Part shown: positions 34,191 to 43,129 of the stretch, piece after piece | Position numbering within the stretch: the stretch's first letter is position 1 | Layout of the letters: every line of letters starts with the position of its first letter | NCBI RefSeq assembly: GCF_049959315.1 | Contig: NZ_CP188201.1 | Strand: one strand, 5' to 3' | DNA: 64,000 bases | Origin: Serratia proteamaculans_D | GTDB lineage: Bacteria; Pseudomonadota; Gammaproteobacteria; Enterobacterales; Enterobacteriaceae | Position numbers and translations under genes: made by a program | The notes under the pieces: generated by a model | Database searches by the model: none | Told to the model about the DNA's origin: nothing | What the model saw: the letters and a program-made list of their open reading frames with translations, nothing else

Positions 34191-34508
34191 ATGGAAAAGA
34201 AAAAAATCTATCTGTTTTGTTCTGCCGGTATGTCGACTTCCCTGCTGGTTTCAAAAATGAAAGCACAGGCCGAGAAGTACGAAGTGCCGGTGATCATTGC
34301 CGCCTATCCTGAGGCGTTGGCCGCAGAAAAAGGTGCCGAGGCAGATTTGATTCTGCTCGGACCACAGATTGCCTACACGCTAGCCGAAGTGCAAAAGCAG
34401 TTACCCAACAAGCCCGTTGAAGTGATCGACTCTGCTTTATACGGCAAGCTCGATGGCCTGGGCGTATTGAAGGCCGCAGTCGCCACCATAAAAAAAGCTA
34501 ACCAATAA
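34191..34508 (+). CDS. chbB: PTS N,N'-diacetylchitobiose/cellobiose EIIB
   Basis: 105-aa lactose-family EIIB close to E. coli ChbB. The phosphorylated Cys is in IYLFCSAGMSTSLLVSKM (Cys10). It receives phosphate from an EIIA and passes it to sugar entering through ChbC. The C-terminus KPVEVIDSALYGKLDGLGV is near identical to E. coli. First gene of the operon. Confidence 0.95.
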   Translation: MEKKKIYLFCSAGMSTSLLVSKMKAQAEKYEVPVIIAAYPEALAAEKGAEADLILLGPQIAYTLAEVQKQLPNKPVEVIDSALYGKLDGLGVLKAAVATIKKANQ

Positions 34509-34519
34509 AGGGGTCTGCC

Positions 34520-35881
34520 GTGAATACGTTAATTGCCTCGTTGGAAAAGGTCATTCTGCCCTTTGCCGTGAAAATTGGTAAACAGCCCCACGTTAATGCC
34601 ATCAAAAACGGGTTCATTCGCTTGATGCCACTGACGTTGACCGGCGCGATGTTCGTTCTGATCAACAACGTGTTTCTTAGCTTCGGCGAAGGATCGTTCT
34701 TCTTTTCAATGGGCGTGCGGCTGGATGCGTCTACCATTGAGACGTTGAATGGCCTGAAGGCCATCGGTGGCAGCGTTTATAACGGCACCCTGGGGATTAT
34801 GTCCCTGATGACGCCCTTTTTTATCAGTATGGCTTTAGCTGAAGAGCGCAAAGTCGACCCGTTGGCCGCAGCGCTGCTGGCGGTTGCCGCCTTTATGACC
34901 GTGACCCCGTTCAGCGTCGGCGAAGCTTATGCCGTAGGCGCTAACTGGCTGGGTGGTGCCAACATCATTTCCGGTATGGTGATCGGCCTGGTGGTGGCGG
35001 AGATGTTTACCTTTGTGGTTCGTCGCAACTGGGTGATCAGCCTGCCGGACAGCGTTCCTTCTTCAGTGTCACGCTCGTTCTCTGCCTTGATCCCCGGCTT
35101 TCTTATCCTGTCGATCATGGGCGTACTGGCCTATTGTCTGACGCTGTGGGGCACCAACTTCCACCAAATCATCATGGACAGTATCTCGGCACCACTGGCA
35201 AAAATGGGCAGCGTCGTGGGCTGGGTATATGTGATGTTCTCCTCGCTGCTGTGGTTCTTCGGGGTACATGGTTCCATGGCGCTGGCCGCACTGGACAGCG
35301 GCATCATGACGCCATTCGCACTGGAGAACGTCGAGCTGTACAACAAGTACGGTTCCGTCGAAGCCGCGGTGGCTGCGGGCAAAGAGTTCCACATGTGGGC
35401 GAAGCCGTTCGTTGACTCCTACATCTATCTGGGCGGGACAGGTTCGACGCTGGGGCTGATTATTGCCATCTTTATCGCCTCACGCCGCGAAGATTATCGT
35501 CAGGTTGCCAAGCTGGCGACGCCGTCGGGCATCTTCCAGATCAACGAACCTATTCTGTTTGGCCTGCCGGTGATTATGAACCCGGTGATGTTTATTCCGT
35601 TTATTCTGGTTCAGCCGGTACTGACGATTATTACCACCGTAGCTTATTACACCGGATTGATCCCACCAATCACCAATATTGCGCCATGGACCATGCCGGT
35701 GGGGCTGGGGGCGTTCTTCAACACCAACGGCAGTATCGTGGCCATGTTGCTGAGCTTCTTCAACCTGGGCGTAGCGACCCTGATTTACCTGCCGTTCGTG
35801 ATGATCTCCAACAAGGCACAGAGCCAGATCGATCAGGCGACGGAAAGTGAAGAAGACATCGCCAAGGCGTTGAAATTCTAA
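34520..35881 (+). CDS. chbC: PTS N,N'-diacetylchitobiose/cellobiose EIIC
   Basis: 453-aa membrane permease of the lactose/cellobiose PTS family, with about ten membrane segments; near identical to E. coli ChbC from LPFAVKIGKQPHVNAIKNGF through EEDIAKALKF. Starts with GTG 11 bases after chbB. It has no fused EIIA or EIIB domain at either end. The expected next gene chbA is absent. Confidence 0.95.
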   Translation: MNTLIASLEKVILPFAVKIGKQPHVNAIKNGFIRLMPLTLTGAMFVLINNVFLSFGEGSFFFSMGVRLDASTIETLNGLKAIGGSVYNGTLGIMSLMTPFFISMALAEERKVDPLAAALLAVAAFMTVTPFSVGEAYAVGANWLGGANIISGMVIGLVVAEMFTFVVRRNWVISLPDSVPSSVSRSFSALIPGFLILSIMGVLAYCLTLWGTNFHQIIMDSISAPLAKMGSVVGWVYVMFSSLLWFFGVHGSMALAALDSGIMTPFALENVELYNKYGSVEAAVAAGKEFHMWAKPFVDSYIYLGGTGSTLGLIIAIFIASRREDYRQVAKLATPSGIFQINEPILFGLPVIMNPVMFIPFILVQPVLTIITTVAYYTGLIPPITNIAPWTMPVGLGAFFNTNGSIVAMLLSFFNLGVATLIYLPFVMISNKAQSQIDQATESEEDIAKALKF

Positions 35882-35890
35882 CTGCAGTCT

Positions 35891-35911
35891 GGGGCAGCAA
35901 TCCGCTGCCCC
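35891..35911 (+). repeat. Hairpin between chbC and the GH1 gene
   Basis: GGGGCAGC-aatcc-GCTGCCCC, 8-bp perfect stem, followed by GGCTTT. It sits exactly where chbA stands in E. coli and may attenuate the distal genes or protect chbBC mRNA. Confidence 0.6.
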
Positions 35912-35930
35912 GGCTTTAGAGGGGCTTCGG

Positions 35931-37316
35931 ATGAAATATCAATTTGCTGACGACTTCTGGTGGGGAAGCGCCACTTCGGCACCCCAGTCGGAAGGGGCTG
36001 CCGCACGGGATGGCAAAAGCCAGAACATCTTCGATTACTGGTATGAGATTGCACCAGAACGCTTTCATCATCAGGTTGGCCCGTCTGAAACCTCCACCTT
36101 TTATGATAATTTCCAGCAGGATATCCAACTGCTAAAGGCCCTTGGGCACAATAGCTTTAGAACCTCGATCTCCTGGTCGCGGTTGATCCCGCAAGGGGAT
36201 GGCGAAGTGAACCCGAAAGCGGTCGCTTTCTATAATGCGCTGATCGATAGCCTGCTGGCTCAGGGCATCACGCCATTTATCAATCTTTACCATTTCGATA
36301 TGCCGCTGTGCATGCAGCAACAGGGGGGCTGGGAAAGCCGGGCGGTGGTTGATGCCTATGCGCGTTACGCCAAAACCTGTTTCAGCCTGTTCGGCGACAG
36401 AGTCAGCCATTGGTTCACCTTTAATGAGCCGATTGTCCCGGTCGAAGCCGGGTATCTGAACGACCTGCATTATCCTTGTGTCGTTGATTTCAAAAGAGCA
36501 ATTACAGTGGCTTACCACAGTGTTTTGGCCCATGCCAAAGCGGTGAGCGAGTTCAGGGCGCTGGGGAACCAGGGCTCGATAGGCATTATTTTGAACCTGA
36601 GTCCGACTTATCCGCGTTCGGGCAGCCAGGAAGACTTGGTTGCCGCCCATCATGCGGATCTGCTGTTGAACAAAAGTTTCCTCGATCCGGTGACCAAAGG
36701 GCGCTATCCGGACGACCTGGTGAATATACTGCGTGCCAATGACCTGTTGCCGCAGACAGCGCCGGAAGACGCGCAGCTGATTGCCGATGGGGTGGTAGAT
36801 ATTCTGGGCGTCAATTACTACCAACCGCGCAGGGTCAAAGCGAAGCAAGGCTATCGGGCCAGCGACCCGGTAACGATGCCGGAAGACTTGTTCAGCTATT
36901 ACGAGATGCCGGGCCGCAAGATTAACCCGCACCGCGGCTGGGAAATCTATGAAAAAGGCCTGTATGACATCCTGATGGATCTGAAGGAAAACTACGGCAA
37001 CATTCCCTGCTATATTTCAGAAAACGGCATGGGGGTAGAAGGCGAAGAGGCCTTCATCGGTGCCAGTGGGCGGGTAGAGGACGATTATCGAATCGACTTT
37101 ATTCGTGACCATCTGAAATGGTTGCATCAGGCGTTGTCAGAGGGTTCCAACTGCAAGGGCTACCATCTATGGACCTTTATTGACTGCTGGTCCTGGCTGA
37201 ATGCCTACAAAAATCGCTACGGATTGGTTCGGCTGGAGCGGAATAGCCAGCAACGCACGATCAAAAAGAGTGGTTATTGGTTTGCCGAGACGGCCAGGCA
37301 AAACGGTTTTGATTAA
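35931..37316 (+). CDS. 6-phospho-beta-glucosidase, glycoside hydrolase family 1
   Basis: 461-aa GH1 enzyme that would hydrolyse the phospho-disaccharide delivered by the PTS. The acid/base Glu is in FTFNEP (about 165) and the nucleophile Glu in ISENGMG (about 363); the phosphate-handling C-terminus includes KNRYGLV. It stands in place of the GH4 phospho-diacetylchitobiase ChbF of E. coli and resembles BglA/BglB/AscB-type enzymes. GAGGGG precedes the ATG. The stop overlaps chbR as TAATG. Confidence 0.92.
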   Translation: MKYQFADDFWWGSATSAPQSEGAAARDGKSQNIFDYWYEIAPERFHHQVGPSETSTFYDNFQQDIQLLKALGHNSFRTSISWSRLIPQGDGEVNPKAVAFYNALIDSLLAQGITPFINLYHFDMPLCMQQQGGWESRAVVDAYARYAKTCFSLFGDRVSHWFTFNEPIVPVEAGYLNDLHYPCVVDFKRAITVAYHSVLAHAKAVSEFRALGNQGSIGIILNLSPTYPRSGSQEDLVAAHHADLLLNKSFLDPVTKGRYPDDLVNILRANDLLPQTAPEDAQLIADGVVDILGVNYYQPRRVKAKQGYRASDPVTMPEDLFSYYEMPGRKINPHRGWEIYEKGLYDILMDLKENYGNIPCYISENGMGVEGEEAFIGASGRVEDDYRIDFIRDHLKWLHQALSEGSNCKGYHLWTFIDCWSWLNAYKNRYGLVRLERNSQQRTIKKSGYWFAETARQNGFD

Positions 37317-38179
37317 TGGGAGCGCGCGCGGTGTCTGAAAACCTGGTTTCGCTGAATGCGAACGACGTTAAGCTGATTCGGGAGCAGGATTTTTTTAACT
37401 GCAAAGATTTCCATCTGTTTATCTATAACAAGGTGGAGAGCGCCACCGGGCTGCATCAGCATGATTATTACGAATTCACCATCGTCCTGAGCGGCAAATG
37501 CTATCAGGAGATCAACGGCAAGCGGGTGCTGCTGGAGCGGGGGGATTTTGTGTTTATCCCCATTGGCTCGCATCACCAGAGCTTCTATGAGTTCGGCGCT
37601 GCGAAAATCTTTAACGTGGCGGTCGGCAAGGTTTTCTTTGAAGAGAACTATCTGCAGCAGCTGCCTCGCTGTTTTGTCGCTTCTCAGGCCTACAGCCTGA
37701 AGAATGAGTTCCTGGCTTATATCGAGTCGGTGGTCAGTTCACCACAGTTCCGTGAGGATGATTTTGCCGAATTTCTGGAAACGCTGACTTTTTATATCAT
37801 CAGCCGCATTCGTCATTATAAGGAAGAGAGCGGTGAGGGGGATGATATTCCCCAGTGGCTGAAGAACACCCTGGCCGGCATGCATGATAAAGCGATGTTT
37901 GGTGAAAAGGCGCTGCTCAATATGGTTGAGCTGTCGGGGAAAACCCAGGAATACCTGACCCGTGCAATGCGGCGTTATTACCATAAAACGCCGATGCAGG
38001 TGATTAATGAAATCCGCATTAACTTCGCCAAAACCCAGCTTGAGGTCACCAACTATTCGGTCTCGGATATTGCCTTTGATTCGGGCTATGGCGACGTGAG
38101 CCTGTTTATCAAAAACTTTAAAAGACTCACTGAAGTGACGCCGGGTAATTACCGAAAAAAGTTCTACGGCCCTATTTAG
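37316..38179 (+). CDS. chbR: AraC-family regulator ChbR
   Basis: 287 aa. An N-terminal cupin (GLHQHDYYEFTIVLSGKCYQ, ERGDFVFIPIGSHHQ) and a C-terminal double HTH (VSDIAFDSGYGDVSLFIKNFKRLTEVTPGNYRKK). ChbR in E. coli represses without inducer and activates with chitobiose-6-P-type signals. Overlaps the GH1 gene by one base, so it is in the operon. Its stop lies inside the palindrome GGCCCTA-TT-TAGGGCC (38168-38183), a short possible attenuator. Confidence 0.9.
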   Translation: MGARAVSENLVSLNANDVKLIREQDFFNCKDFHLFIYNKVESATGLHQHDYYEFTIVLSGKCYQEINGKRVLLERGDFVFIPIGSHHQSFYEFGAAKIFNVAVGKVFFEENYLQQLPRCFVASQAYSLKNEFLAYIESVVSSPQFREDDFAEFLETLTFYIISRIRHYKEESGEGDDIPQWLKNTLAGMHDKAMFGEKALLNMVELSGKTQEYLTRAMRRYYHKTPMQVINEIRINFAKTQLEVTNYSVSDIAFDSGYGDVSLFIKNFKRLTEVTPGNYRKKFYGPI

Positions 38180-38332
38180 GGCCGATCCCGATAAGCATCA
38201 ACGCCGATATTCCGAATGCCTATCAGGCCGCCCATAGCCTGATGAGATAAATTTCTTTGCTTAAGCGAAGGGGAAATGCCGTACCTGACGGACGATATTC
38301 CCTTGCCCAAAATTTGTTAAATGGATGCCAAA

Positions 38333-39094
38333 ATGGAAAAGTTACTGATAGTGAATGCTGACGATTTTGGTCTGAGCAAGGGCCAAAACTATGGCGTTAT
38401 CGAGGCGTATCACTACGGGGTTGTCTCTTCAACCACTGCCATGGTCAATAGCGTGGATGTGCACCATGCCGCCAGGCTCAGCCAGCTTTATTCCGGGCTG
38501 CAGATTGGCCTGCACTTTGTGTTGACCCACGGGAAGCCCCTGACTGCCATGCCGTCGCTGGTCAACGAACGTGGGGAGTTGGGCAAGTGGTTATGGGAAA
38601 GGGCTGAGTCCGCGCTGCTGGATCTGGACGAAATCCACGATGAGTTGGTGAGTCAATATGACAAATTCGTCGCGGTGTTTGGAAAAGCACCGACGCATAT
38701 CGACAGCCATCATCACGTACATATGTTGCCGCAGATTTATCCTCTGGTGGAGGCTTTTGCCCAGTCAAAATCCCTGCCGCTGCGCATAGGGCGCGAGGAG
38801 GTTGAACGGCAAGGCATTCCACTGCGCTATGGCCACAGCACCGAATGGTTTGATGCGGGTTTTTATGGCGAGGAGATATCCGAAGCGCTGTTTTTACAGG
38901 TGCTTGAGCGTACCGACCAACGCGGCGCCCGGTCGGTGGAGATGATGTGTCACCCGGCATTTTTGGACAAGACGATATTGGCGAGCAAATATTGTTACCC
39001 ACGGCTGGCTGAGGTGGACGTTTTGACCTCGCCAGATCTTAAAAACAGGATTGCAGAGCGCGGCTACCGTCTGGGATCCTTCCTGGACCTGTGA
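38333..39094 (+). CDS. chbG: Chitooligosaccharide deacetylase ChbG
   Basis: 253-aa YdjC-family metal-dependent deacetylase that removes one acetyl group from chitobiose or its phosphate, needed in E. coli to make the true inducer and substrate. Metal motifs: NADDFG at about 8-13 and DSHHHVHM. I chose the ATG at 38333 (MEKLLIVNADD, as E. coli) over 38321; both have poor ribosome sites. A 153-bp gap separates it from chbR. Confidence 0.92.
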   Translation: MEKLLIVNADDFGLSKGQNYGVIEAYHYGVVSSTTAMVNSVDVHHAARLSQLYSGLQIGLHFVLTHGKPLTAMPSLVNERGELGKWLWERAESALLDLDEIHDELVSQYDKFVAVFGKAPTHIDSHHHVHMLPQIYPLVEAFAQSKSLPLRIGREEVERQGIPLRYGHSTEWFDAGFYGEEISEALFLQVLERTDQRGARSVEMMCHPAFLDKTILASKYCYPRLAEVDVLTSPDLKNRIAERGYRLGSFLDL

Positions 39095-39120
39095 CGCTCC
39101 CGACGTAGCAATTGGCCTGC

Positions 39121-40512
39121 TTAAAGCATCGAGTGGGCCTTCTTCAGCCCGGTATCCTCATCAGGATCGGCACCTTGCGGGATGGGCTCATCGGCTTCTT
39201 CTTCCGAAGTATCACTGGCCTGTGGCTCTACCGGATCAGGTGCCGCTTCCGGTGGCGGCATGGTGTCATGGATGATCTGCTCATCGAAGGTAGGGTTCAG
39301 CGCCGGCGAAAGTGGGGAACTGGTCAGGCTGTCCGGCAGCGGAATATGCGGCAGTGGTGCATCCTGCGCAAACTGCGACTCGTCCTGTTTTACCGTCCGA
39401 CTGAAGCCCACCAGCAGTACGCCGCAAAGCGAGAAGAAGGCATACAGAATATTGCCGCCTAACGGTTCAATCAGTGAACCGACCGCCAATGGGCCGATAC
39501 TGGCACCGACACCGAAGGCCATCAGCAAACAGGCGGCCAGGGATACGCGCCGTTCCGGCTCGATCAAATCATTCGCCAGGGCAACGACCAACGGATACAG
39601 CGTGAACTGCAACATGCTGACGATAAAGCCCACCACCAGCAACACCGGAAAGTCAATGTGCGGCACCAGCGCCAGCGGCAGAGAAGCTACAATCAACAAA
39701 ATGGCGTTGATGCGCATCAGCAGCGTTCGATTGTAACGGTCTGACAGCCAACTGAGCGGGAACTGCGCCACCAGCCCGGCGAAGATGGCTATCGCCATAA
39801 ACAGGCCGGTCTGCTGGGTGGTTAGCGATTGCAGACTTGCGTACACCGGTGCCAAACCATAGAAAGATCCCACCACCATGCCGATCACCAGCGTGGTCGC
39901 CAGCACTTTGGGAATGGCCCCGATAAAATAGCGCAGCTCCATAGGGGCCGGTGACATATGGCGTGCATTGGTGCGGGTGGTGAGGGCAATAGGCACCAGG
40001 CACAGTGCAAAGCACAGGGCAATCACCAGCAGGGTGGTGATACCGAGATTGCTCTGCAGCATTAACACCACCTGACCCAATGACATGCCCAGATAAGTGG
40101 CTGCCATATAAAAGCCGAAAACCATACCGCGCTGATTGGATTCCGCCTGATCGTTCAGCCAGCTTTCCAGCACCATGAATTGACACATCATGCACATGCC
40201 GATAATCAGCCGCAGTACTACCCATATGGGAATGTATTCCGTCAGGCCGTGCCCCAGCACCGCCGCGGTGATAATGCCGGCGCAGGAAACGTAGGCGCGG
40301 ATATGGCCGACGCGGGCAATCAGAAAATGACCGACCTTGCCGCCGATTACCAGGCCGATGTAGTTGGCGGCAATAATCGCCCCGATCAGCGCACCGGTCA
40401 CGTGGATAGAGGTTAAACGCAGGGAGATGTAAGTGGTGAGCAACCCTGAACCCAGCAGCATCAGCAGGGTGGTGGTATACAACGGAAAGAAGACGCCTAA
40501 CGTTTTTTTCAC
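39121..40512 (-). CDS. MFS transporter, YcaD-like, with acidic proline-rich tail
   Basis: 463 aa with 12 hydrophobic segments in about the first 385 residues (GLLTTYISLRL, FMVLESWLNDQ, FPLSWLSDRYNR). The family includes YcaD; substrates are not established. The C-terminal 75 residues are hydrophilic, rich in P, E and D (TMPPPEAAPDPVEPQ, TSEEEADEPIPQG), and unusual for a short MFS. It converges with chbG, 26 bp between stops. Confidence 0.82.
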   Translation of the reverse strand: MKKTLGVFFPLYTTTLLMLLGSGLLTTYISLRLTSIHVTGALIGAIIAANYIGLVIGGKVGHFLIARVGHIRAYVSCAGIITAAVLGHGLTEYIPIWVVLRLIIGMCMMCQFMVLESWLNDQAESNQRGMVFGFYMAATYLGMSLGQVVLMLQSNLGITTLLVIALCFALCLVPIALTTRTNARHMSPAPMELRYFIGAIPKVLATTLVIGMVVGSFYGLAPVYASLQSLTTQQTGLFMAIAIFAGLVAQFPLSWLSDRYNRTLLMRINAILLIVASLPLALVPHIDFPVLLVVGFIVSMLQFTLYPLVVALANDLIEPERRVSLAACLLMAFGVGASIGPLAVGSLIEPLGGNILYAFFSLCGVLLVGFSRTVKQDESQFAQDAPLPHIPLPDSLTSSPLSPALNPTFDEQIIHDTMPPPEAAPDPVEPQASDTSEEEADEPIPQGADPDEDTGLKKAHSML

Positions 40513-40762
40513 TCTATCATCCTAATCTTTTATCCTGGTTTGCCCTGGGGCTGACCCTGCCGGCGGCAAAGGCAACCCGGTGAGATCCCTCGTGCAAAAC
40601 ACTGCCCGTTAACCCGAGCGTTACATTCGATACTAGCAGTTTGGTTTGCCGCTTAACACCGCCTCGCCTGCGAAGCGGCGCGCATTTCTGTCATCGCGGC
40701 GTCAGGCAAGCTTGATAAATGCTACTATCGGGCGCATATACCTGATTCGTTAAGGAGAGGTT
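40513..40762. promoter_or_regulatory. Divergent region between MFS gene and pncC
   Basis: 250 bases. TTGATA (near 40709) with CATATA 17 bases on is a plausible pncC promoter; AAGGAGAGG precedes its ATG. The rest is GC-rich with no recognisable element. Confidence 0.4.
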
Positions 40763-41251
40763 ATGAGCGAAGATCAACTGCGTAAACTCAGTATTGCGGT
40801 GGGCGAAAAACTGAAGGCCAACGGCCAGTGGATCACCTGCGCGGAGTCCTGTACCGGTGGCGGCATCGCCAAAGCCATCACCGACATTGCCGGGAGTTCT
40901 GCCTATTTCGATCGTGGCTTTGTCACCTACAGCAATACGGCAAAGCATGAGTTGCTGGGCGTGGCGGAGGCGACTCTGACGGCCCATGGCGCAGTGAGCG
41001 AAGAAGTGGTGCGCGAGATGGCCCAGGGGGCGTTACACGCAGCACGGGCCAGTCTGGCGCTGTCGGTCAGCGGCATTGCCGGGCCGGACGGCGGGAGTGC
41101 GGAAAAACCGGTGGGCACCGTTTGGTTTGGCTTTGCCGACGGCACTGGACGAGTACTGGCGCACAGAAAGCAATTTGCCGGCGATCGTGATGCAGTGCGG
41201 CTTCAGGCAACGATTTTTGCGCTGCAAACCGCGCTTGATGATTTTTTGTAA
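40763..41251 (+). CDS. pncC: Nicotinamide-nucleotide amidohydrolase PncC
   Basis: 162 aa, the stand-alone CinA C-terminal domain (YgaD). It deamidates NMN to nicotinic acid mononucleotide in pyridine-nucleotide recycling. Motifs: AESCTGGGIAKAITDIAGSS, TYSNTAK, SVSGIAGPDGG, KPVGTVW. Directly upstream of recA, as in E. coli. Confidence 0.95.
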   Translation: MSEDQLRKLSIAVGEKLKANGQWITCAESCTGGGIAKAITDIAGSSAYFDRGFVTYSNTAKHELLGVAEATLTAHGAVSEEVVREMAQGALHAARASLALSVSGIAGPDGGSAEKPVGTVWFGFADGTGRVLAHRKQFAGDRDAVRLQATIFALQTALDDFL

Positions 41252-41263
41252 AATTAGGCTTGA

Positions 41264-41283
41264 TACTGTATGACCATACAGTA
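41264..41283. promoter_or_regulatory. LexA (SOS) box of recA
   Basis: TACTGTATGACCATACAGTA keeps CTGT-N8-ACAG with TA flanks, close to the enterobacterial consensus. It lies about 80 bp before recA and overlaps the expected promoter. Confidence 0.95.
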
Positions 41284-41363
41284 TAATTAGTGACATTTCC
41301 TGCACAACATACAATCAGTGGCAGTGTGGGGTAACACCGACATTGCGTAACGAAGGAGCAAAA

Positions 41364-42425
41364 ATGGCTATTGATGAGAACAAGCAAAAGGCGCTAGCTG
41401 CGGCACTGGGCCAGATTGAGAAACAGTTCGGCAAAGGCTCCATCATGCGTCTGGGTGAAGACCGTTCTATGGACGTAGAAACGATCTCTACCGGCTCACT
41501 GTCACTGGACATCGCACTGGGTGCGGGCGGCCTGCCAATGGGTCGTATCGTTGAGATTTATGGCCCGGAGTCTTCCGGTAAAACTACCCTGACGCTGCAG
41601 GTTATCGCTGCGGCACAGCGCGAAGGTAAAACCTGTGCGTTCATCGATGCCGAGCACGCGCTGGATCCGATTTATGCGAAAAAGCTGGGTGTTGATATCG
41701 ACAACCTGCTGTGTTCGCAGCCGGACACCGGTGAGCAAGCGCTGGAAATCTGTGATGCCTTGACCCGCTCCGGCGCGGTTGACGTGATCATCGTTGACTC
41801 CGTAGCGGCGCTGACGCCAAAAGCGGAAATCGAAGGCGAAATCGGTGACTCACACATGGGCCTGGCGGCGCGTATGATGAGCCAGGCGATGCGTAAGCTG
41901 GCCGGTAACCTGAAAAACGCCAACACCCTGCTGATCTTCATCAACCAGATCCGTATGAAAATTGGTGTGATGTTCGGTAACCCGGAGACCACCACCGGTG
42001 GTAACGCACTGAAATTCTACGCTTCTGTTCGTCTGGACATCCGCCGTATCGGCGCGGTGAAAGAAGGCGATGAAGTGGTCGGCAGCGAAACCCGCGTAAA
42101 AGTGGTAAAAAACAAAATCGCTGCGCCGTTCAAACAGGCCGAGTTCCAAATCCTGTACGGTGAAGGTATCAACAGCCGTGGTGAACTGGTCGATTTGGGC
42201 GTTAAGCACAAGATGATCGAGAAAGCCGGCGCCTGGTACAGCTACAACGGCGATAAAATCGGTCAGGGCAAGGCAAACGCCTGTAACTTCCTGAAAGAAA
42301 ACCCGGCGGTTGCTGCCGAGTTGGATAAACGACTGCGTGACCTGCTGCTGCACAGCAACGGCGAACTGGTTGCTGCAACCAACGAAGGCTTCGACGACGA
42401 AGCTGAAACCAGCGAAGAGTTTTAA
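41364..42425 (+). CDS. recA: Recombinase RecA
   Basis: 353 aa, same as E. coli; strand exchange and LexA co-protease. The start is ATG 41364 ([10 protein letters not shown]) with AAGGAG upstream, not the in-frame ATT-preceded extension from 41343. Walker A GPESSGKT at about 66-73; C-terminus acidic ([10 protein letters not shown]). Regulated by the LexA box upstream. Confidence 0.99.
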
Positions 42426-42435
42426 TCGCTGCTGG

Positions 42436-42467
42436 CGTTCGTGAACACCGTTATAGGTTCACGAACG
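42436..42467 (+). terminator. recA-recX hairpin
   Basis: CGTTCGTGAAC and GTTCACGAACG make an 11-bp stem with a 10-base loop and no T run. In E. coli a similar hairpin lets only a minority of recA transcripts enter recX. Confidence 0.7.
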
Positions 42468-42489
42468 TCAACTAAACCAGGCTTGAAAA

Positions 42490-42996
42490 ATGAATGACTT
42501 GCTAAGCCGCGCCATGCGCCTGCTGTCGCAACGCGATCATAGTGAAGCTGAACTGCGCCGCAAACTTGCGGCGCAGCCATTTATGGCGAAAGCCAGATTT
42601 GGCACCAAAACTCCCTCGTCCTCCGCTCCGCTCCCTGAAGAACCCGTCGACCCTGCCGTTATAGAACAGGTTATTGCCTATTGTTACCAGCATAACTGGC
42701 TGGACGATCAACGCTTTGTCCGCAGTTATATTGGCAGCCGCAGCCGTAAAGGCTATGGCGCGCAGCGCATTCGCTCCGAATTGATGCAAAAAGGTGTGGA
42801 TAAAGAACTGACGCAGGCAGCGCTGGCGGAGTGCGAGATTGACTGGTGTGAGCAGGCCAAACAGGTGGCTCAACGTAAATTTGGCGAATCACTGCCAACG
42901 GACTGGAAGGAGAAAGCCAAAGTGCAGCGCTATCTGCTCTATCGTGGCTTCTTCCAGGAAGAAATTCAGTCAATTTACCGTGATTTTGCGCAATGA
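42490..42996 (+). CDS. recX: Regulatory protein RecX
   Basis: 168 aa made of helical repeats. RecX caps and dissolves RecA filaments. The family pattern is visible in RLLSQRDHSEAELRRKL, WLDDQRFVRSYI and GYGAQRIRSELMQKGV. Follows recA after 64 bp with the attenuating hairpin between. Confidence 0.95.
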   Translation: MNDLLSRAMRLLSQRDHSEAELRRKLAAQPFMAKARFGTKTPSSSAPLPEEPVDPAVIEQVIAYCYQHNWLDDQRFVRSYIGSRSRKGYGAQRIRSELMQKGVDKELTQAALAECEIDWCEQAKQVAQRKFGESLPTDWKEKAKVQRYLLYRGFFQEEIQSIYRDFAQ

Positions 42997-43129
42997 ACGC
43001 ACACGGGGTTTTACTTCCCTCTGAAGAAAATTTATCTTATCCCCACTTTTTGTTCGTGAGCTAGGTGCCATCGTCAGGATGTCGCGTATCTTGCTCACGT
43101 GTCGTTATTCTAGCCTTTCCGGGAAAATT

